Translations under genes and position numbers: made by a program | From: Gemmatimonadota bacterium | Lineage (GTDB): Bacteria; Gemmatimonadota; Gemmatimonadetes; Longimicrobiales; Gaopeijiaceae | Assembly: GCA_030428885.1 (NCBI GenBank) | Contig: JAUIEJ010000005.1 | Location: forward strand, 124,001 to 188,000 | Length of the DNA stretch: 64,000 nt | Direction: 5' to 3' | Notes under the pieces: generated by a model | The model's database searches: none | Told to the model about the DNA's origin: nothing | Seen by the model: the letters and a program-made list of their open reading frames with translations, nothing else | Shown here: piece by piece, positions 8,348 through 19,377 of the stretch | Layout: each line of letters begins with the position of its first letter | How positions within the stretch are numbered: position 1 is the first letter of the stretch

Positions 8348-11300
8348 ATGATGCGGACGGCAACCATCTGGACAGAGACCGGGGCCCAGACGAGGGTGAC
8401 TTTCGAACCCGGGGAGGGCTTCACTTTCGACCCAAAACCAGGCGTCGACCTGAGAGTGGAGGAGGTGTTCCGCGTCGTCCTCCATGATTCGCGGGGGCGC
8501 GTGCAACTCTCGATTGACCTCGAGCCCTCTCGCTCATCAGTCACCCTGATAGACAAGTATGGCGCTGGGTTCCAACGACTGGTTGTTGTCGGAGCCCTTC
8601 GAAGTGCCCTAGGGACCCAGTCAACCCACCCGGGCTTGTGCCTGGTCTTGAGGGCCTGGAGCGATGACCCCTATGAGCGCGGGGTCCCAGAGGTGCGGGT
8701 CTTCCGGATCAACGGGACAGACACCGTCGACGAGGGTCCGAGAGCATACCGGCACCGGGACGACGAAGACTTCGTGCTCGAGCGCTTCCGCCCTGTGGCG
8801 ATCACCGACCCCGGTGATGAGGGCACCCCACCCAGCGGGATCGGAAAGGAGTTGGAGCTCCGGAACAAGAAGATCGCTTCGCTGGCCGAGGGGCTGAGCG
8901 ACGTCGAAAAGGCGCTCGGCATCAAGTTCGATGGGAGGGCGGAGGTCACCGCACGTTTGGCGAGCGTTCGTCTAGAGGACGGGGGTCCGAACGAGCCGGT
9001 TTGGCACCTCACGACGAAGAGGGAGTTTCGCTTCGTAGCGGCGGCTGGACTCCCGGAACTCCCCGATAAGGGATGTCTCGTACAACGGCCGCCGATGAGA
9101 TCGGATTCCTCGGCGCCTGGGGGCATGGTACTCGATGACTACCGGGCCGGTCACGTGGTACTCATCGCTGAAGATGTGGCACCCATTGCCGACTTCGCCG
9201 ACGTGTGGTCAAGGCTCGTACAGAGGCCGTATGCAGCGGCGTTGGCGGCCGTGGCGGCGGGGCGTCCGGTTTCGATGGTGCCGAAATGGTCATTCGAGGT
9301 CCCACAGAACCCCGGGGGCGTGGCGCTGGTCGGCGACGCAGTAGTCCCCCCACCCGGTGGCGGGAGGCCCCTCGCCGGTTCCTGGAGGGCTCTAGAAGCA
9401 ACGCGGCCGGAGGATGTCACCGGATCGTTTCCCAACCTGCTGCGGCACGACGGCCAACCGGTACAGTGGCTCGGGCGACTCGCCCCCCGATCGGACCCAA
9501 GACCCGACTTGAATGGGCCTGGGAATCCAGAAGACAATCAGTGTTCGGCTATCGCCGACCCACTCCACATCTACCTAGGCATCGGATCCCGAGGGACCAA
9601 GGCTCCGTCTGGCCTCGACGAGGTTGCGGCTACTGCAAAGAAGGTCCGACTCGGCGCGCTCGACCTCGCGCTACCCGGAGCACCGATAAGGGGACTGAGT
9701 TGCCGCGCGGTACTGAGGGCCGATCCAGTCCAGCCCGAGTCCAGTGTCCCGGTCGTCGATATTGAGGCGGACCTGGATCTGACAACGTTCGCGCCTGCTG
9801 GACAGGACCCGCTTCCGGCGGAAGAGCGGGTCTCCGAAGGTGAGTCGGAATTGCGTCCAGACGGAGTCGACCGGTTCTTCCGGCGAGCCGAGCCGCTCGT
9901 CTATCTCTTCCCTTCGGCCGCCGCGTCCCACGCGACGAAAGCCGGAGCGCCAACGCCGTTTCACATCGTGGCGACGGAGAAGACGATGCGGGATCGCTCC
10001 CAGACCCTCCGGCTCCGGCTGCGCCAGCGGGGTCAATGGCCCTCGACCTACACCCGCCTCTTGGTCGTGGACACCGAGCCCATGTTTGTGGGTCGGATCG
10101 ACCTCAGAGATCTATACGGCGGCGAGGGTGCTCGCGACAACCAGGAACTGGGGAATTGGAGTAACGTCGGTTCCGAAGGTGCCCGGTGGGAGATCTTCGC
10201 CGGCGCCGACGGTTTCTCGGTGGTGTTGCCACCGCAGGCCGTCGGCGAGGCCATGGAGAAGGGTCGATCCGCGCAGGACATCGACGACGTCGAGGAAGGT
10301 GAGCTCGTCGACTACCGCTTCTCGACAGCTGCAAGACTGGAACTGCTCTCGAGCTACTACGACCAAGCCTTCGCGGAGGCACCGTGGAACCTGCGGCGGA
10401 TCCTAGGCTACCCCGGCCAGCGCGCGCCGGGCAGCCGCGTCCTGAGTCTCCACTTCGAGGTGTTCTATGGCCTCTGTGGATCCATCGACGCTCCGAACTT
10501 GATGCTATCGGAGATCGGCGCGCGCTCGGGGGCTTGGCCACCGCGACTCGGTCAGGATCTCCGTAGCGATCTCGCGGACATGGAGGAGGCTCTCGAGGCG
10601 CAGCTCGTTGAGCGATACAACGCGCATCGTTGTGCCTGGGGCAAGGTGTATCGACGGCTCATGCGTCGCCTCGCCGTGCTCGAGCCCTGGTCCGCGGCTC
10701 AGCCGTCCGCGCTGAAGCTGGAGGAAGGAGTCCGTTTCGAGCTACGGCCGGAGGCCGAACCCAGGTTCCCCGTACCCGATGGGGTCGCTGCCGAAGGCGT
10801 GCCAGCGCATGGACTTGGTGGCAAGAAGGACGGCTTCGCCGGCGGGGCCACATGGGGCTTCGAGAGTTCGAGTATCTACAATGCGGTCTGGCGGGACCCC
10901 ACGTCGACCAGAGCAGCGATCGCGAAGCCGATGTTCTCAGCGTTGGGGGGGTGGGCACAACAACGGGCAAGCTTCGACAACGACCGGACGACCATCTTCG
11001 CCAGCACCGCGATGGGCCGGACGCATTACGTGGCACTGGAGCGGATCGGCCGAATCGCAGCTTGGTGGACACCTGCTAAACACGTCATCATCTACGAGCG
11101 TACGGTACGGCGGGCACGTCAGTTCGACGACCAACAGGATGAGCACCTCGGCCGAGGCGTCTTGCGGAAAGTCCGCGAGTACGTGGAGATCCTCGAGCCC
11201 GAACGGAGCTATCCGGAGTTCGGGGCCGACCCAATGACGCGTGGCTTCGTTGAGAAACTCGTCTGGCGACAGAAGATCATCAACGTCGATGGGCGCTGGG

Positions 11301-14300
11301 GACGCGACATCGGTCAGGAGGGATGGGCGGTACCACTCTGGCGGACTGATCTGCCCGACGACTTGGCCGACATATATCCGAGACCGGACGTTGCGGTGGC
11401 CGTATCCACCGATCCCGAATCCGGCGCCGAATTGGACTCGCTTAGGATAGGCAACCCTGAGAATCTGTACTTCTACACTTCGGTGCGGCCCGACCTGGAC
11501 AGCCGTACGGACCTATGGCCTTCCGTCTGGGGCGTCGACTTCGCCGACGTTGTGCCACCGAGGGAGAATCCCGATCTCACGAACCGTCAGCTTAGGCGAC
11601 CCCGTGCGCCGAGTGCCCCAAGCCGCCGCACAGGGAGCGACCGTTTCACGTTCCTGACCGAGCCCGGGACTCGACCGACCAACCTGAACGCGACTCGGTC
11701 CGAGTCACCCATAGGCGCGCGGCTCAGGTCGATTTCATTCATGAGAGCACCGGGCAGTGGAGTGGCCGCCGCATCGCTTCGACCGGTGCAGAAGGCAGTC
11801 CTGGCGGCAGCGCGCATCCGCGGTTCCTCAGGTCGGGCCCTAGAGGAAGTGCTGGAGGTTCTCCGAGACGCGGAGGAACTATCTGACGTCCAGAAACCGG
11901 TGACGGAAGCCATCGAGCGGGCGGCGAGAGACCTGGACCAAGTGCAGGATTGGCTGTCGGCGCTGAAGACCGCCGAGTTCGACGTATTCGAGAAGATCGA
12001 CCCCTGCGCGGAAGCCGACCGACGAGTGCGTATGCTCGTGAGGAACGAGGGGCGCAGGTCCTTCGGCGAGCTGGCGGACTTGCGGCGCAGCATCGCGACC
12101 CTCGTGGAACCTCTAGAGGGAAAGGCAACGTGGGACGAGGTCGGTGACACCCGGAATATCTTCCGAGCCAGGGTAAACGACCTATTTGGCGAGCTAGGCT
12201 TCCCGGAGCGGATCGCCGGAGCCGACGCCAATCTCGACCAGCTTTCGAAGAGACTAGAGGGCGTCCCGGAGAAGCTCGAGGGAGCCGCCGACGCCTTCGT
12301 CGCCGTCCTGGAGAGCACAAAGCAGACGATCGTCGACGCGCCCGAATGCGAAGCGAAGGAATTCGCCCTCGAAGAACTAGGCTACTGTCGAGACAGGGCC
12401 GATGAACTCTTCAACGAAGTGCAATCGCTCGTACAGCCACTGGACACTTGGTCCAACGGGCGAATGGATGGACCGCGCCGAGTTATTGAGAGTGCCCAGA
12501 GTTCTCTGAGGGCTGGCTTCGTCGACCTCGCCAAAGCAATCCAAGAAGCGAACGACGCGAGCACGCTCAAGGCCGACGCGGCTGTTATCTTGGACCAACT
12601 TGTCAAGACTGTTGAAGGCGTGCACCGTGACGCCAATGGGACGACAGGCGGTTTGGCAAAGGCCGTTGAGGACTTTCGGGGCACCCTGGCGGACGTCCCG
12701 AAGACGACTACCCGGTTCTTCTGGGACGCGATATCAGCCGGGGCCAACGAACTCCTGAAGGATGTCGGAGGACAGCAACCGACACCGGACGCAGTCTACG
12801 AAGGACTCACGGCGCTAATCCGCGCCCGTCTCTCCGAGGCGGCCATCGAAGCGCAACTCGCAGAGGCTGAGGAAGTTGCAGCCGAGCGGGCGCGGGCGGT
12901 GTGCGAAGCCCTGCTCGAAACGCCCCAGAAGGTCTTCCAGCACCTGAAACAGTTGAAGCTCGGGGAGCAGCTCAGGAGGCTCTTCGCGGCACTCGAGGGG
13001 AGAGCGGACGCAGCGGCCAAAGTTCTGGCGCGCTTCGCAAAGGACATCGATGCCGAGCTAGAGCGGTTCCTTGAGTCCGTGGGTGAGGAACTGGGTCAAG
13101 CAAGACGCGCGGTCGAAGAGTCCATCGGGCTCGGAGACCGTACGGCGAGGCTGTTCCGAGCATTCGGCGAACCACCCCGGATTCCGGGAATGGGCTTCAA
13201 TCGCAAGTTCGTGGAGTTCGGGTTTGATGAGTTCGTGTCCGGTATCGAGATGACGCCGGTCGCCGCACTGGTTCGCACGGGTGAGGCAGCGGTCGACGAC
13301 GCCATCAACGCGTTAGGCATTCGCCTGCCGACTCGGCAGCTCCTCGACAGGTTGGTGCCATCGGATCTTCCGAGTTTCGACCTGGCCAGCGTCTTCCCGA
13401 ACTTCGCCGGGCTCGAGCTCGAGAAGATGTTCCGCGGTGTGAAGCTCCCCGCACTCGCTAACGACGGGATCAAGGTCACCCATGGGATTGAAGAGCAGAC
13501 CCTTCGCGCTTGGGTCCAAGCCGACGTCGATGTGGACCTCGGCGGCCAGCAAGCCATTCTCTTCTCCCTCGGCCCCGTAACGGTCCGAGCGAACGGCGCC
13601 CGGTTCCAAGCGAAAGCTCGGACGGAGACCGTGAAGGGCCGAGTCGGCAAACAGAGTGTGACCGGGGTCCTTACCGCCGATTGGGAAGTGGCCGTCGGCG
13701 GCTTGACCCTAGTGGTGTTTCGCCGCACGTCACTTACCTACGATGAAAGCGGCGACTTCGAGTTCGATTTGTCACCGGACCGCGTCGAATTGCAGGCAGG
13801 GCTACAGTTCATCTCGACGCTATTGGATTCGATCGGATACTCAGAGGGCGGGTTCAGCCTCGGAATGCTCCCTCTGCCTCGAATCGGCGTACAATCCACG
13901 CTGGCGCTGCCACTCCCCGATCTCCAGGGAGGAGGGTTTGCGATCTCGAACCTGGACTTGTTCAGCGCGTTCCGCCTCGAGGTGACACCGAAGGGCGTCT
14001 TCGAGGTCATGTTCTCCCTCGACTTGGCTCGTAAGAGCAACCCATTCGTCCTGACGGTTTCGATGCTCGGCGGAGGCGGGTGGGTCAACCTCGAGGCCTC
14101 GTACCGAACAACTACCGGTGCGATCACGACGTGTGTCCAGATCGGGATCGTTGCGGCTGCTGCTGTTGGGATCAACCTTGGGCCGATCCGGGGCGGGGTG
14201 ATGGTGGCCTTTGGAGTCTACGGTGAGTTCTTCGGGAACTCACGCGCAGGCTCTTCATTCTCAGTCGCCTTCGTTGTCGTAATCGACGGCCACGTGAGCC

Positions 14301-14536
14301 TGAAGGGCATTGTGTCAGTACACATGAACGTGACACTCGAGGCGCGTTACGACTCCAACGGTGGGGTCACGGGCCGAGGCACCTATTCGGTCAAGATCAA
14401 GATCTGCCGGTTCTTCACCTTGAAGGTGCGTCGCTCAATCCGCTACCAGATCGCAAAGGGGTCATCAACCCGTTCGACCCGAACGGATGTCGATTACGAC
14501 AGTGCGGCATCGCGTTACCTTCGAGCCCTCGACTAG
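8348..14536 (+). CDS. Giant (2062-aa) protein of unknown family
   Basis: An uninterrupted 2062-aa frame from ATG 8348 (a second ATG at 8351). No signal peptide is seen. Residues 1 to ~1130 are mixed alpha/beta and Trp-rich; a conspicuous stretch is GRTHYVALERIGRIAAW near 895. Residues ~1140-1620 are strongly helical and charged with long heptad-like runs, so probably coiled coil. Residues ~1650-2062 are beta-rich with alternating hydrophobics and a Gly/Ala-rich patch (~1925-1965), ending with a basic tail. No enzyme motif was recognised. It is the first gene of a tight operon, with 8 bp to the next. Ideas to test: a large structural or shell-like protein, or an effector. Function is not assigned. 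Confidence 0.8.
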   Translation: MMRTATIWTETGAQTRVTFEPGEGFTFDPKPGVDLRVEEVFRVVLHDSRGRVQLSIDLEPSRSSVTLIDKYGAGFQRLVVVGALRSALGTQSTHPGLCLVLRAWSDDPYERGVPEVRVFRINGTDTVDEGPRAYRHRDDEDFVLERFRPVAITDPGDEGTPPSGIGKELELRNKKIASLAEGLSDVEKALGIKFDGRAEVTARLASVRLEDGGPNEPVWHLTTKREFRFVAAAGLPELPDKGCLVQRPPMRSDSSAPGGMVLDDYRAGHVVLIAEDVAPIADFADVWSRLVQRPYAAALAAVAAGRPVSMVPKWSFEVPQNPGGVALVGDAVVPPPGGGRPLAGSWRALEATRPEDVTGSFPNLLRHDGQPVQWLGRLAPRSDPRPDLNGPGNPEDNQCSAIADPLHIYLGIGSRGTKAPSGLDEVAATAKKVRLGALDLALPGAPIRGLSCRAVLRADPVQPESSVPVVDIEADLDLTTFAPAGQDPLPAEERVSEGESELRPDGVDRFFRRAEPLVYLFPSAAASHATKAGAPTPFHIVATEKTMRDRSQTLRLRLRQRGQWPSTYTRLLVVDTEPMFVGRIDLRDLYGGEGARDNQELGNWSNVGSEGARWEIFAGADGFSVVLPPQAVGEAMEKGRSAQDIDDVEEGELVDYRFSTAARLELLSSYYDQAFAEAPWNLRRILGYPGQRAPGSRVLSLHFEVFYGLCGSIDAPNLMLSEIGARSGAWPPRLGQDLRSDLADMEEALEAQLVERYNAHRCAWGKVYRRLMRRLAVLEPWSAAQPSALKLEEGVRFELRPEAEPRFPVPDGVAAEGVPAHGLGGKKDGFAGGATWGFESSSIYNAVWRDPTSTRAAIAKPMFSALGGWAQQRASFDNDRTTIFASTAMGRTHYVALERIGRIAAWWTPAKHVIIYERTVRRARQFDDQQDEHLGRGVLRKVREYVEILEPERSYPEFGADPMTRGFVEKLVWRQKIINVDGRWGRDIGQEGWAVPLWRTDLPDDLADIYPRPDVAVAVSTDPESGAELDSLRIGNPENLYFYTSVRPDLDSRTDLWPSVWGVDFADVVPPRENPDLTNRQLRRPRAPSAPSRRTGSDRFTFLTEPGTRPTNLNATRSESPIGARLRSISFMRAPGSGVAAASLRPVQKAVLAAARIRGSSGRALEEVLEVLRDAEELSDVQKPVTEAIERAARDLDQVQDWLSALKTAEFDVFEKIDPCAEADRRVRMLVRNEGRRSFGELADLRRSIATLVEPLEGKATWDEVGDTRNIFRARVNDLFGELGFPERIAGADANLDQLSKRLEGVPEKLEGAADAFVAVLESTKQTIVDAPECEAKEFALEELGYCRDRADELFNEVQSLVQPLDTWSNGRMDGPRRVIESAQSSLRAGFVDLAKAIQEANDASTLKADAAVILDQLVKTVEGVHRDANGTTGGLAKAVEDFRGTLADVPKTTTRFFWDAISAGANELLKDVGGQQPTPDAVYEGLTALIRARLSEAAIEAQLAEAEEVAAERARAVCEALLETPQKVFQHLKQLKLGEQLRRLFAALEGRADAAAKVLARFAKDIDAELERFLESVGEELGQARRAVEESIGLGDRTARLFRAFGEPPRIPGMGFNRKFVEFGFDEFVSGIEMTPVAALVRTGEAAVDDAINALGIRLPTRQLLDRLVPSDLPSFDLASVFPNFAGLELEKMFRGVKLPALANDGIKVTHGIEEQTLRAWVQADVDVDLGGQQAILFSLGPVTVRANGARFQAKARTETVKGRVGKQSVTGVLTADWEVAVGGLTLVVFRRTSLTYDESGDFEFDLSPDRVELQAGLQFISTLLDSIGYSEGGFSLGMLPLPRIGVQSTLALPLPDLQGGGFAISNLDLFSAFRLEVTPKGVFEVMFSLDLARKSNPFVLTVSMLGGGGWVNLEASYRTTTGAITTCVQIGIVAAAAVGINLGPIRGGVMVAFGVYGEFFGNSRAGSSFSVAFVVVIDGHVSLKGIVSVHMNVTLEARYDSNGGVTGRGTYSVKIKICRFFTLKVRRSIRYQIAKGSSTRSTRTDVDYDSAASRYLRALD

Positions 14537-14544
14537 AGAATCTT

Positions 14545-17500
14545 GTGTCCTTGACCTTCGCTGCAATCGTCCACCTTGAGCGCCTCCCGAACTACGAGGT
14601 GGGGCACACTTACTTCGGTCTGAACGTGCAATATGGCCTGCGGGGTAAGCCGGACGCTGACGACGAGTGGGAGACGGCCTGGGACAGCTTCTTGAGACCC
14701 TGGGTTCGAGCCAAGAATGAAGCCGATCCTACGAACGCTCTCATTCGCAAGGTCGCGTTATGGGTCGAAGGTTCGGGACTTGAGATCGTCGACGTGCTGC
14801 CCGCACCGAAGGTCAACCCGGGAGCGAGATGGACCGAGCTCTTCGGCCGGTATGATCGAGAATATGAAGCATTGATCTGGCCTGAGGGTCGCACCGCCAA
14901 GCCCAACCACGGACCGGCTCGTCTGGCCTCCGATCTAGACACGGCTCAGGAGCTAGATCTCGACGCGCCATCCTGGCCGATACTGCTTGCCCAAGCCTCC
15001 AGGTACCCTGCACCGGTTGCCGCGGTGATGGGCCTCAGCTGCGTCTTCCGCGTTCCTCAGGATCTCGCTGGGAAGGTCATTCTCGGCGCAGCGCCCGTGT
15101 TCGAATGCTGGGTGCCAGTTGATACCGACCCGGTTGACGGGGTGTGGGAGCACAAGTTCGTGCCAGACGACTGCGGTGAAGCGAAGAATGACGGCATCGA
15201 TCAGCCGTCGGCTCTCGTCTCTGTGCTACCGGCCTTTGTTGTTCCGGCAAGCCCGCGGCCGCCCGATGCAGACTCACTCCTGGACCTGGATCGCTACCTA
15301 GTATTCGACCCCGGGGGGAAGTGGAACTCCCGGGCAGGGGAGGACTGGGTCAGCCGCGCGAGAGGAGGTTTGGCACTTCAGTTCGATCTGGGGCAGCGAC
15401 TAATCGACTTTCTAAGGTCCCACAGTGGCGTGTTGGCTGAGTACACGCCGGGGCGCGGCCTGGATGAGAAGGAATGGGAGGCCCGGCGGTGGGGATTGGT
15501 CGACGCAGTGCTGGCGGCTCTTCGCGACTTGGCGGACTGCGGATTGCGCGGGGCCGGGTCTGTTGCTCGCCCGGCCTTCGCTGCTGGTAGTGAAGCACCG
15601 CTGTTCGGACAGGCCCTCGACCTCCTCGGGCCGGTGGTTTCTCCGGATGCGCGAGACTTGATCCACACAGCGGTTGAGGCCTACGAAGCGAGCCTCGATC
15701 TCGGCGCCTGGCGGGTACTGATTCGCGAGACCGTCGACGAAGGGCGGGGCCTTAGGGTGTTGGCCGACCGTCGAGAACCCGGCTCCTACTCCGACGACGT
15801 GGCCGACGAGATCCTGGGCGAGCTCGAGTCGATTCAGTCGGCGCTCTCGCAGGACCACGTTCTGAGGAAAGTGGTCTTACGCCAGTGGTCCGAAGCCGTC
15901 AAGGCATGGGACGTGGGCGCTCCCAAGCGAGGAAAGCCGCTCGTGGGGTCAGACTGGGCGCGCCTCGCCGGGCCAGTGGAACGGGACGCCCTCCCCGCGC
16001 TGGATGTACGCTCGATTCTCGAGCGAACGAACTTCGACCCTCTATGGCCCGTCATACTTGACATCCCTCTGAGGGAACACAACGAGTTCGAAGCCTTTCG
16101 AGGATTGGCGCGGGATGCCATGGCGGACTATGTGCGCGCTCGTTTTGGGGGTGTCCCACGAATCAAACCGCATCCCCACTCAGACCTCCAACCGAAAGCG
16201 GCGCCCCTCGGCACCCCCTTGGTTGAGCGATTGGCGAAGGTACTGTCTCGCTACACATACCGATTCATCGAGGCTCGTTATGGCGTGGGAAGATCCGTGC
16301 TTGCGGAGCGGCCACAGTCGATTGCCGTGCAGGTAGATCGACTGAGCTCGGCGATGACGGACGTAGGTGATGCGCAGCGAAGCCTATCGGGCGTTGGCTT
16401 ACTGCTCCGCCGTTCCGGCGGGATGTGGCGCATGCCCAACGTGGCCGACTTGATCATTCTGGATGGATCCGGTGGAGAGGAACCTGCGTTCGAATACGCC
16501 GCGGCCCCGGTCCGCACGGAATACCAAGAGGAGCTGCGCCAGTCCTTCATCCGGTACGACAATCACCCGCTCGTCGCTGATTCCCCGGCGTCAGAGCTCG
16601 TCGCAGAGACGATTGAGCCGATCGAGACTCAGAACGAAACGGACGGGCTCCTTGATGCGGAGCTATTGCGATTCGCACTCCCCGACCCTGGAGTCCGCGG
16701 CAACCCGTCTCAGAGAGACGTCACTCACGGCGCGTGGGCGAAACTGCCAACCCTCGTCTACGGCGCCTCCTACGAGGCGCTACCGTACCTGATTGGCAAC
16801 AGTGGGGCGCTACCTCCACTTCTGGCCGACGCTGCGAGTCCTACCGATGCCAAAGCACACGACGACTTCATAAAGGCCTTCGACACCTGGGTTGCGGGTG
16901 GAGACCAGTGGAAGCAATACGTGCAGACCGTTGAATACAGGCGTCAGGTCGGAGTTGCCGCACCGGCCTGGAGTTCGGGCGAGCGTGATGGTACGAAGAA
17001 GGCCCCGGTGCTCCCCGCCGTACCAGACGGCGTTCGCCCATTGGTTAGAGACCTCGGAACGAATACAGATCCCCTGGTCGATTGGCCCCGCATCGTCGGG
17101 ATGAGCGACGACGTGAGCAAGGCACCGCTGCTTCTGCTTTGGGACGCGGGGGCGACGCCTCGCCGGACGGCGGAGTACTGGGTAGGAGCACCGCGTACAG
17201 ATCTGGAGAATTGGCATCGCTGGATCTCCAAGGACATCATGGAAGCTCGCAACCCCACCAGCCTTGAGGCTCTACGAAAGAGAGTCTGGGTGGAGGTCTT
17301 CAAGAGACGAGGTCAGGATTCCGGAACGAAACCTGACGACTCCGTAGATGACCCGTGTGTGGACGGCTTGGTCTTCGTCCTCGATCCGGTCTTCTTACGG
17401 AGTCAGCAACCCCACCCTGCCCCGTTAGAGGTTGACTTCGTGGCGGCGACGCCTGGTCCGGGGCTTGAAGAAGTCCGACGGAACCCGATCAGCGTCCAGT

Positions 17501-19323
17501 GCTCCATATCAAACGGCGCCCCCACTCTCGCGCTCGTTGAGGGAGCCGTGCACGCGTCCGTGCCAGTCGGCGAAGTGTGGACTCTCACAGCTTACGCTCG
17601 GGTGCCGCGAGCGAAAGCTGACGGTCGTTTCCACAAGAAGCTCCTACAGGCGGGGCCGACCGTTGCCGGTTCGATCCTCGAGCAGCTCGCGGCCGCGCGA
17701 GGCGAGGAGGCGGAGCCCCCCTACCTTCTGTCGGCGCATCGTATCGTAGTCGAGGTCGCGCACGATCAGATGCCGACCCCGGCGGCGCTTTGGGACGCTA
17801 CGTACGCCGCAATCAACGAAGCGGATCGAACCGTTTCGGTCGGGATCGACCCCATGCAGATCGCCGAGTCCGCCTACCTCCTGAAGGAAATTGAAGTTCG
17901 TCGCCAGGTCTGGCGATGGAATGGGATCCCGCCCACCACGCGCCCTCCAAGCCCCGGTGAAGTGATGGACCCCCCACCTCCGCCGGCCGCCGCCGCGACG
18001 CCAGCCTTGATCTGGGAGGCCGAGGGATTCGGGCACCGACGAGATCTGGACCACCTTCGCCTCGACCGTCAGGCGCGGTATGGCGATCCGCCGGGTTATC
18101 CCGGGGGGATCGCTGGCCACAGTCCTCTATACACGGAGCAGCTTTCGGGAGACCCGCGAGCGCTGTACTACCGTTTCGGCATTCTCGCGCACTCGCGGTA
18201 TCGGAAACTATTCGGGACACCAGCGGTCGAGGCGAAGGAGGCGCGCACCAAGACGAAGTGGCGGCGGGCACTGATGCCGGCTCGCCTCCCGGAGGACGGG
18301 CGTCTGGACGCGCCGGGGCTCAGGGTCGTCCTCCCCACGACGGTGGGGCCGGAAGGAGACCAAAGTACCGGCGCCGCAAGCCTGCTGGTACTTCTCGAAG
18401 AGCCATGGTACGACCGCTTCGGCCTACACGAGGAGCTACAGGGCGAGATCGTCCTATACCGAGACCCGGCAACGAACAAGCCCGGAGAGCAAGCAGAGGC
18501 AGCTCTCGACCCGATCCTATTCACGGCTCCCTTCCCAGGTTCGACAAGTGCCCAGGGAGGAAAGCGTTGGGCAAACCAAACAGACCGGCTCAAGATCACG
18601 GGCCCCATTGGCCTGAGCTTCGACACCGACACGGACGCACGCCTGTTCACAGGTACGGCCTTCCTCGTCGACGTCATCCCACCCGAAGAAGACGCGGACA
18701 TGGACCTGGGCTGGTTGTTCGCGAGGCTACGCTTCCGGCGTCACCTCCCCGGGTATGCTTCGGTGGAGGCCGATTGGACACCATCGGAGTGGGTCCAACT
18801 GCTTCCGGACTCAAGTCGTTGGCACGTAGGCTGGGGAGATGGGAGCGTGACGAAGCACGCCCCCGTTTCCAAGCTGAGCTTCCGAAAGGGGGGCACCGGC
18901 GCGAGCTACCGGTTCTGTGATCCGGACGGGCAGGCGCTAAGCTGGATTCGCGCCGATGCCAGTGATGCACCGGACGATCATGCCTTTTCGCTCTGGGTCA
19001 TGGGGGTTCGCACCATCTTCGACGCCGGCGGGCAGGAGCGGTTGGAACTCGGTGGATTTGTCCCGGTCGAGGCGAACGCTAAGTTCGAGTTTCCGTCGGG
19101 CCTGGATCGCGTCCGACTCGTGTCGGTGCAGCACGCTCCCGACCGTCGAACCGAGGCTGGAGACCTGGTCTATCGCGACACCACCGACGAGGCGTCCCTT
19201 CTTGAGGCCATGTTCCCCAGTGAGGCCGATGACCGGACCGGCCCGGTCAGTCTGAGGAAGAACGCGGGCGCCCGTTGGGTGCGGGTTTCTCCATTCATAG
19301 ACCGGCTGGCATCGGACCTCTAG
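14545..19323 (+). CDS. Large (1592-aa) protein of unknown family
   Basis: An uninterrupted 1592-aa frame from GTG 14545, 8 bp after the previous stop, with AGAG just upstream as a weak SD. No signal peptide, TM segment or known motif was recognised. Mixed alpha/beta, with many short Trp/Pro-rich segments. A proline/alanine linker (DPPPPPAAAATP, ~residue 1140) separates an N-terminal part of ~1130 residues from a C-terminal beta-rich part of ~450. The tight spacing implies it is made with the 2062-aa protein, perhaps as a partner. Other family members would probably be found as adjacent pairs. Confidence 0.8.
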   Translation: MSLTFAAIVHLERLPNYEVGHTYFGLNVQYGLRGKPDADDEWETAWDSFLRPWVRAKNEADPTNALIRKVALWVEGSGLEIVDVLPAPKVNPGARWTELFGRYDREYEALIWPEGRTAKPNHGPARLASDLDTAQELDLDAPSWPILLAQASRYPAPVAAVMGLSCVFRVPQDLAGKVILGAAPVFECWVPVDTDPVDGVWEHKFVPDDCGEAKNDGIDQPSALVSVLPAFVVPASPRPPDADSLLDLDRYLVFDPGGKWNSRAGEDWVSRARGGLALQFDLGQRLIDFLRSHSGVLAEYTPGRGLDEKEWEARRWGLVDAVLAALRDLADCGLRGAGSVARPAFAAGSEAPLFGQALDLLGPVVSPDARDLIHTAVEAYEASLDLGAWRVLIRETVDEGRGLRVLADRREPGSYSDDVADEILGELESIQSALSQDHVLRKVVLRQWSEAVKAWDVGAPKRGKPLVGSDWARLAGPVERDALPALDVRSILERTNFDPLWPVILDIPLREHNEFEAFRGLARDAMADYVRARFGGVPRIKPHPHSDLQPKAAPLGTPLVERLAKVLSRYTYRFIEARYGVGRSVLAERPQSIAVQVDRLSSAMTDVGDAQRSLSGVGLLLRRSGGMWRMPNVADLIILDGSGGEEPAFEYAAAPVRTEYQEELRQSFIRYDNHPLVADSPASELVAETIEPIETQNETDGLLDAELLRFALPDPGVRGNPSQRDVTHGAWAKLPTLVYGASYEALPYLIGNSGALPPLLADAASPTDAKAHDDFIKAFDTWVAGGDQWKQYVQTVEYRRQVGVAAPAWSSGERDGTKKAPVLPAVPDGVRPLVRDLGTNTDPLVDWPRIVGMSDDVSKAPLLLLWDAGATPRRTAEYWVGAPRTDLENWHRWISKDIMEARNPTSLEALRKRVWVEVFKRRGQDSGTKPDDSVDDPCVDGLVFVLDPVFLRSQQPHPAPLEVDFVAATPGPGLEEVRRNPISVQCSISNGAPTLALVEGAVHASVPVGEVWTLTAYARVPRAKADGRFHKKLLQAGPTVAGSILEQLAAARGEEAEPPYLLSAHRIVVEVAHDQMPTPAALWDATYAAINEADRTVSVGIDPMQIAESAYLLKEIEVRRQVWRWNGIPPTTRPPSPGEVMDPPPPPAAAATPALIWEAEGFGHRRDLDHLRLDRQARYGDPPGYPGGIAGHSPLYTEQLSGDPRALYYRFGILAHSRYRKLFGTPAVEAKEARTKTKWRRALMPARLPEDGRLDAPGLRVVLPTTVGPEGDQSTGAASLLVLLEEPWYDRFGLHEELQGEIVLYRDPATNKPGEQAEAALDPILFTAPFPGSTSAQGGKRWANQTDRLKITGPIGLSFDTDTDARLFTGTAFLVDVIPPEEDADMDLGWLFARLRFRRHLPGYASVEADWTPSEWVQLLPDSSRWHVGWGDGSVTKHAPVSKLSFRKGGTGASYRFCDPDGQALSWIRADASDAPDDHAFSLWVMGVRTIFDAGGQERLELGGFVPVEANAKFEFPSGLDRVRLVSVQHAPDRRTEAGDLVYRDTTDEASLLEAMFPSEADDRTGPVSLRKNAGARWVRVSPFIDRLASDL

Positions 19324-19377
19324 CCCGGTGAGTCAAGACTCGCCTCTCTTGTGGAGCCCTACGGTGAGGACGACTAC

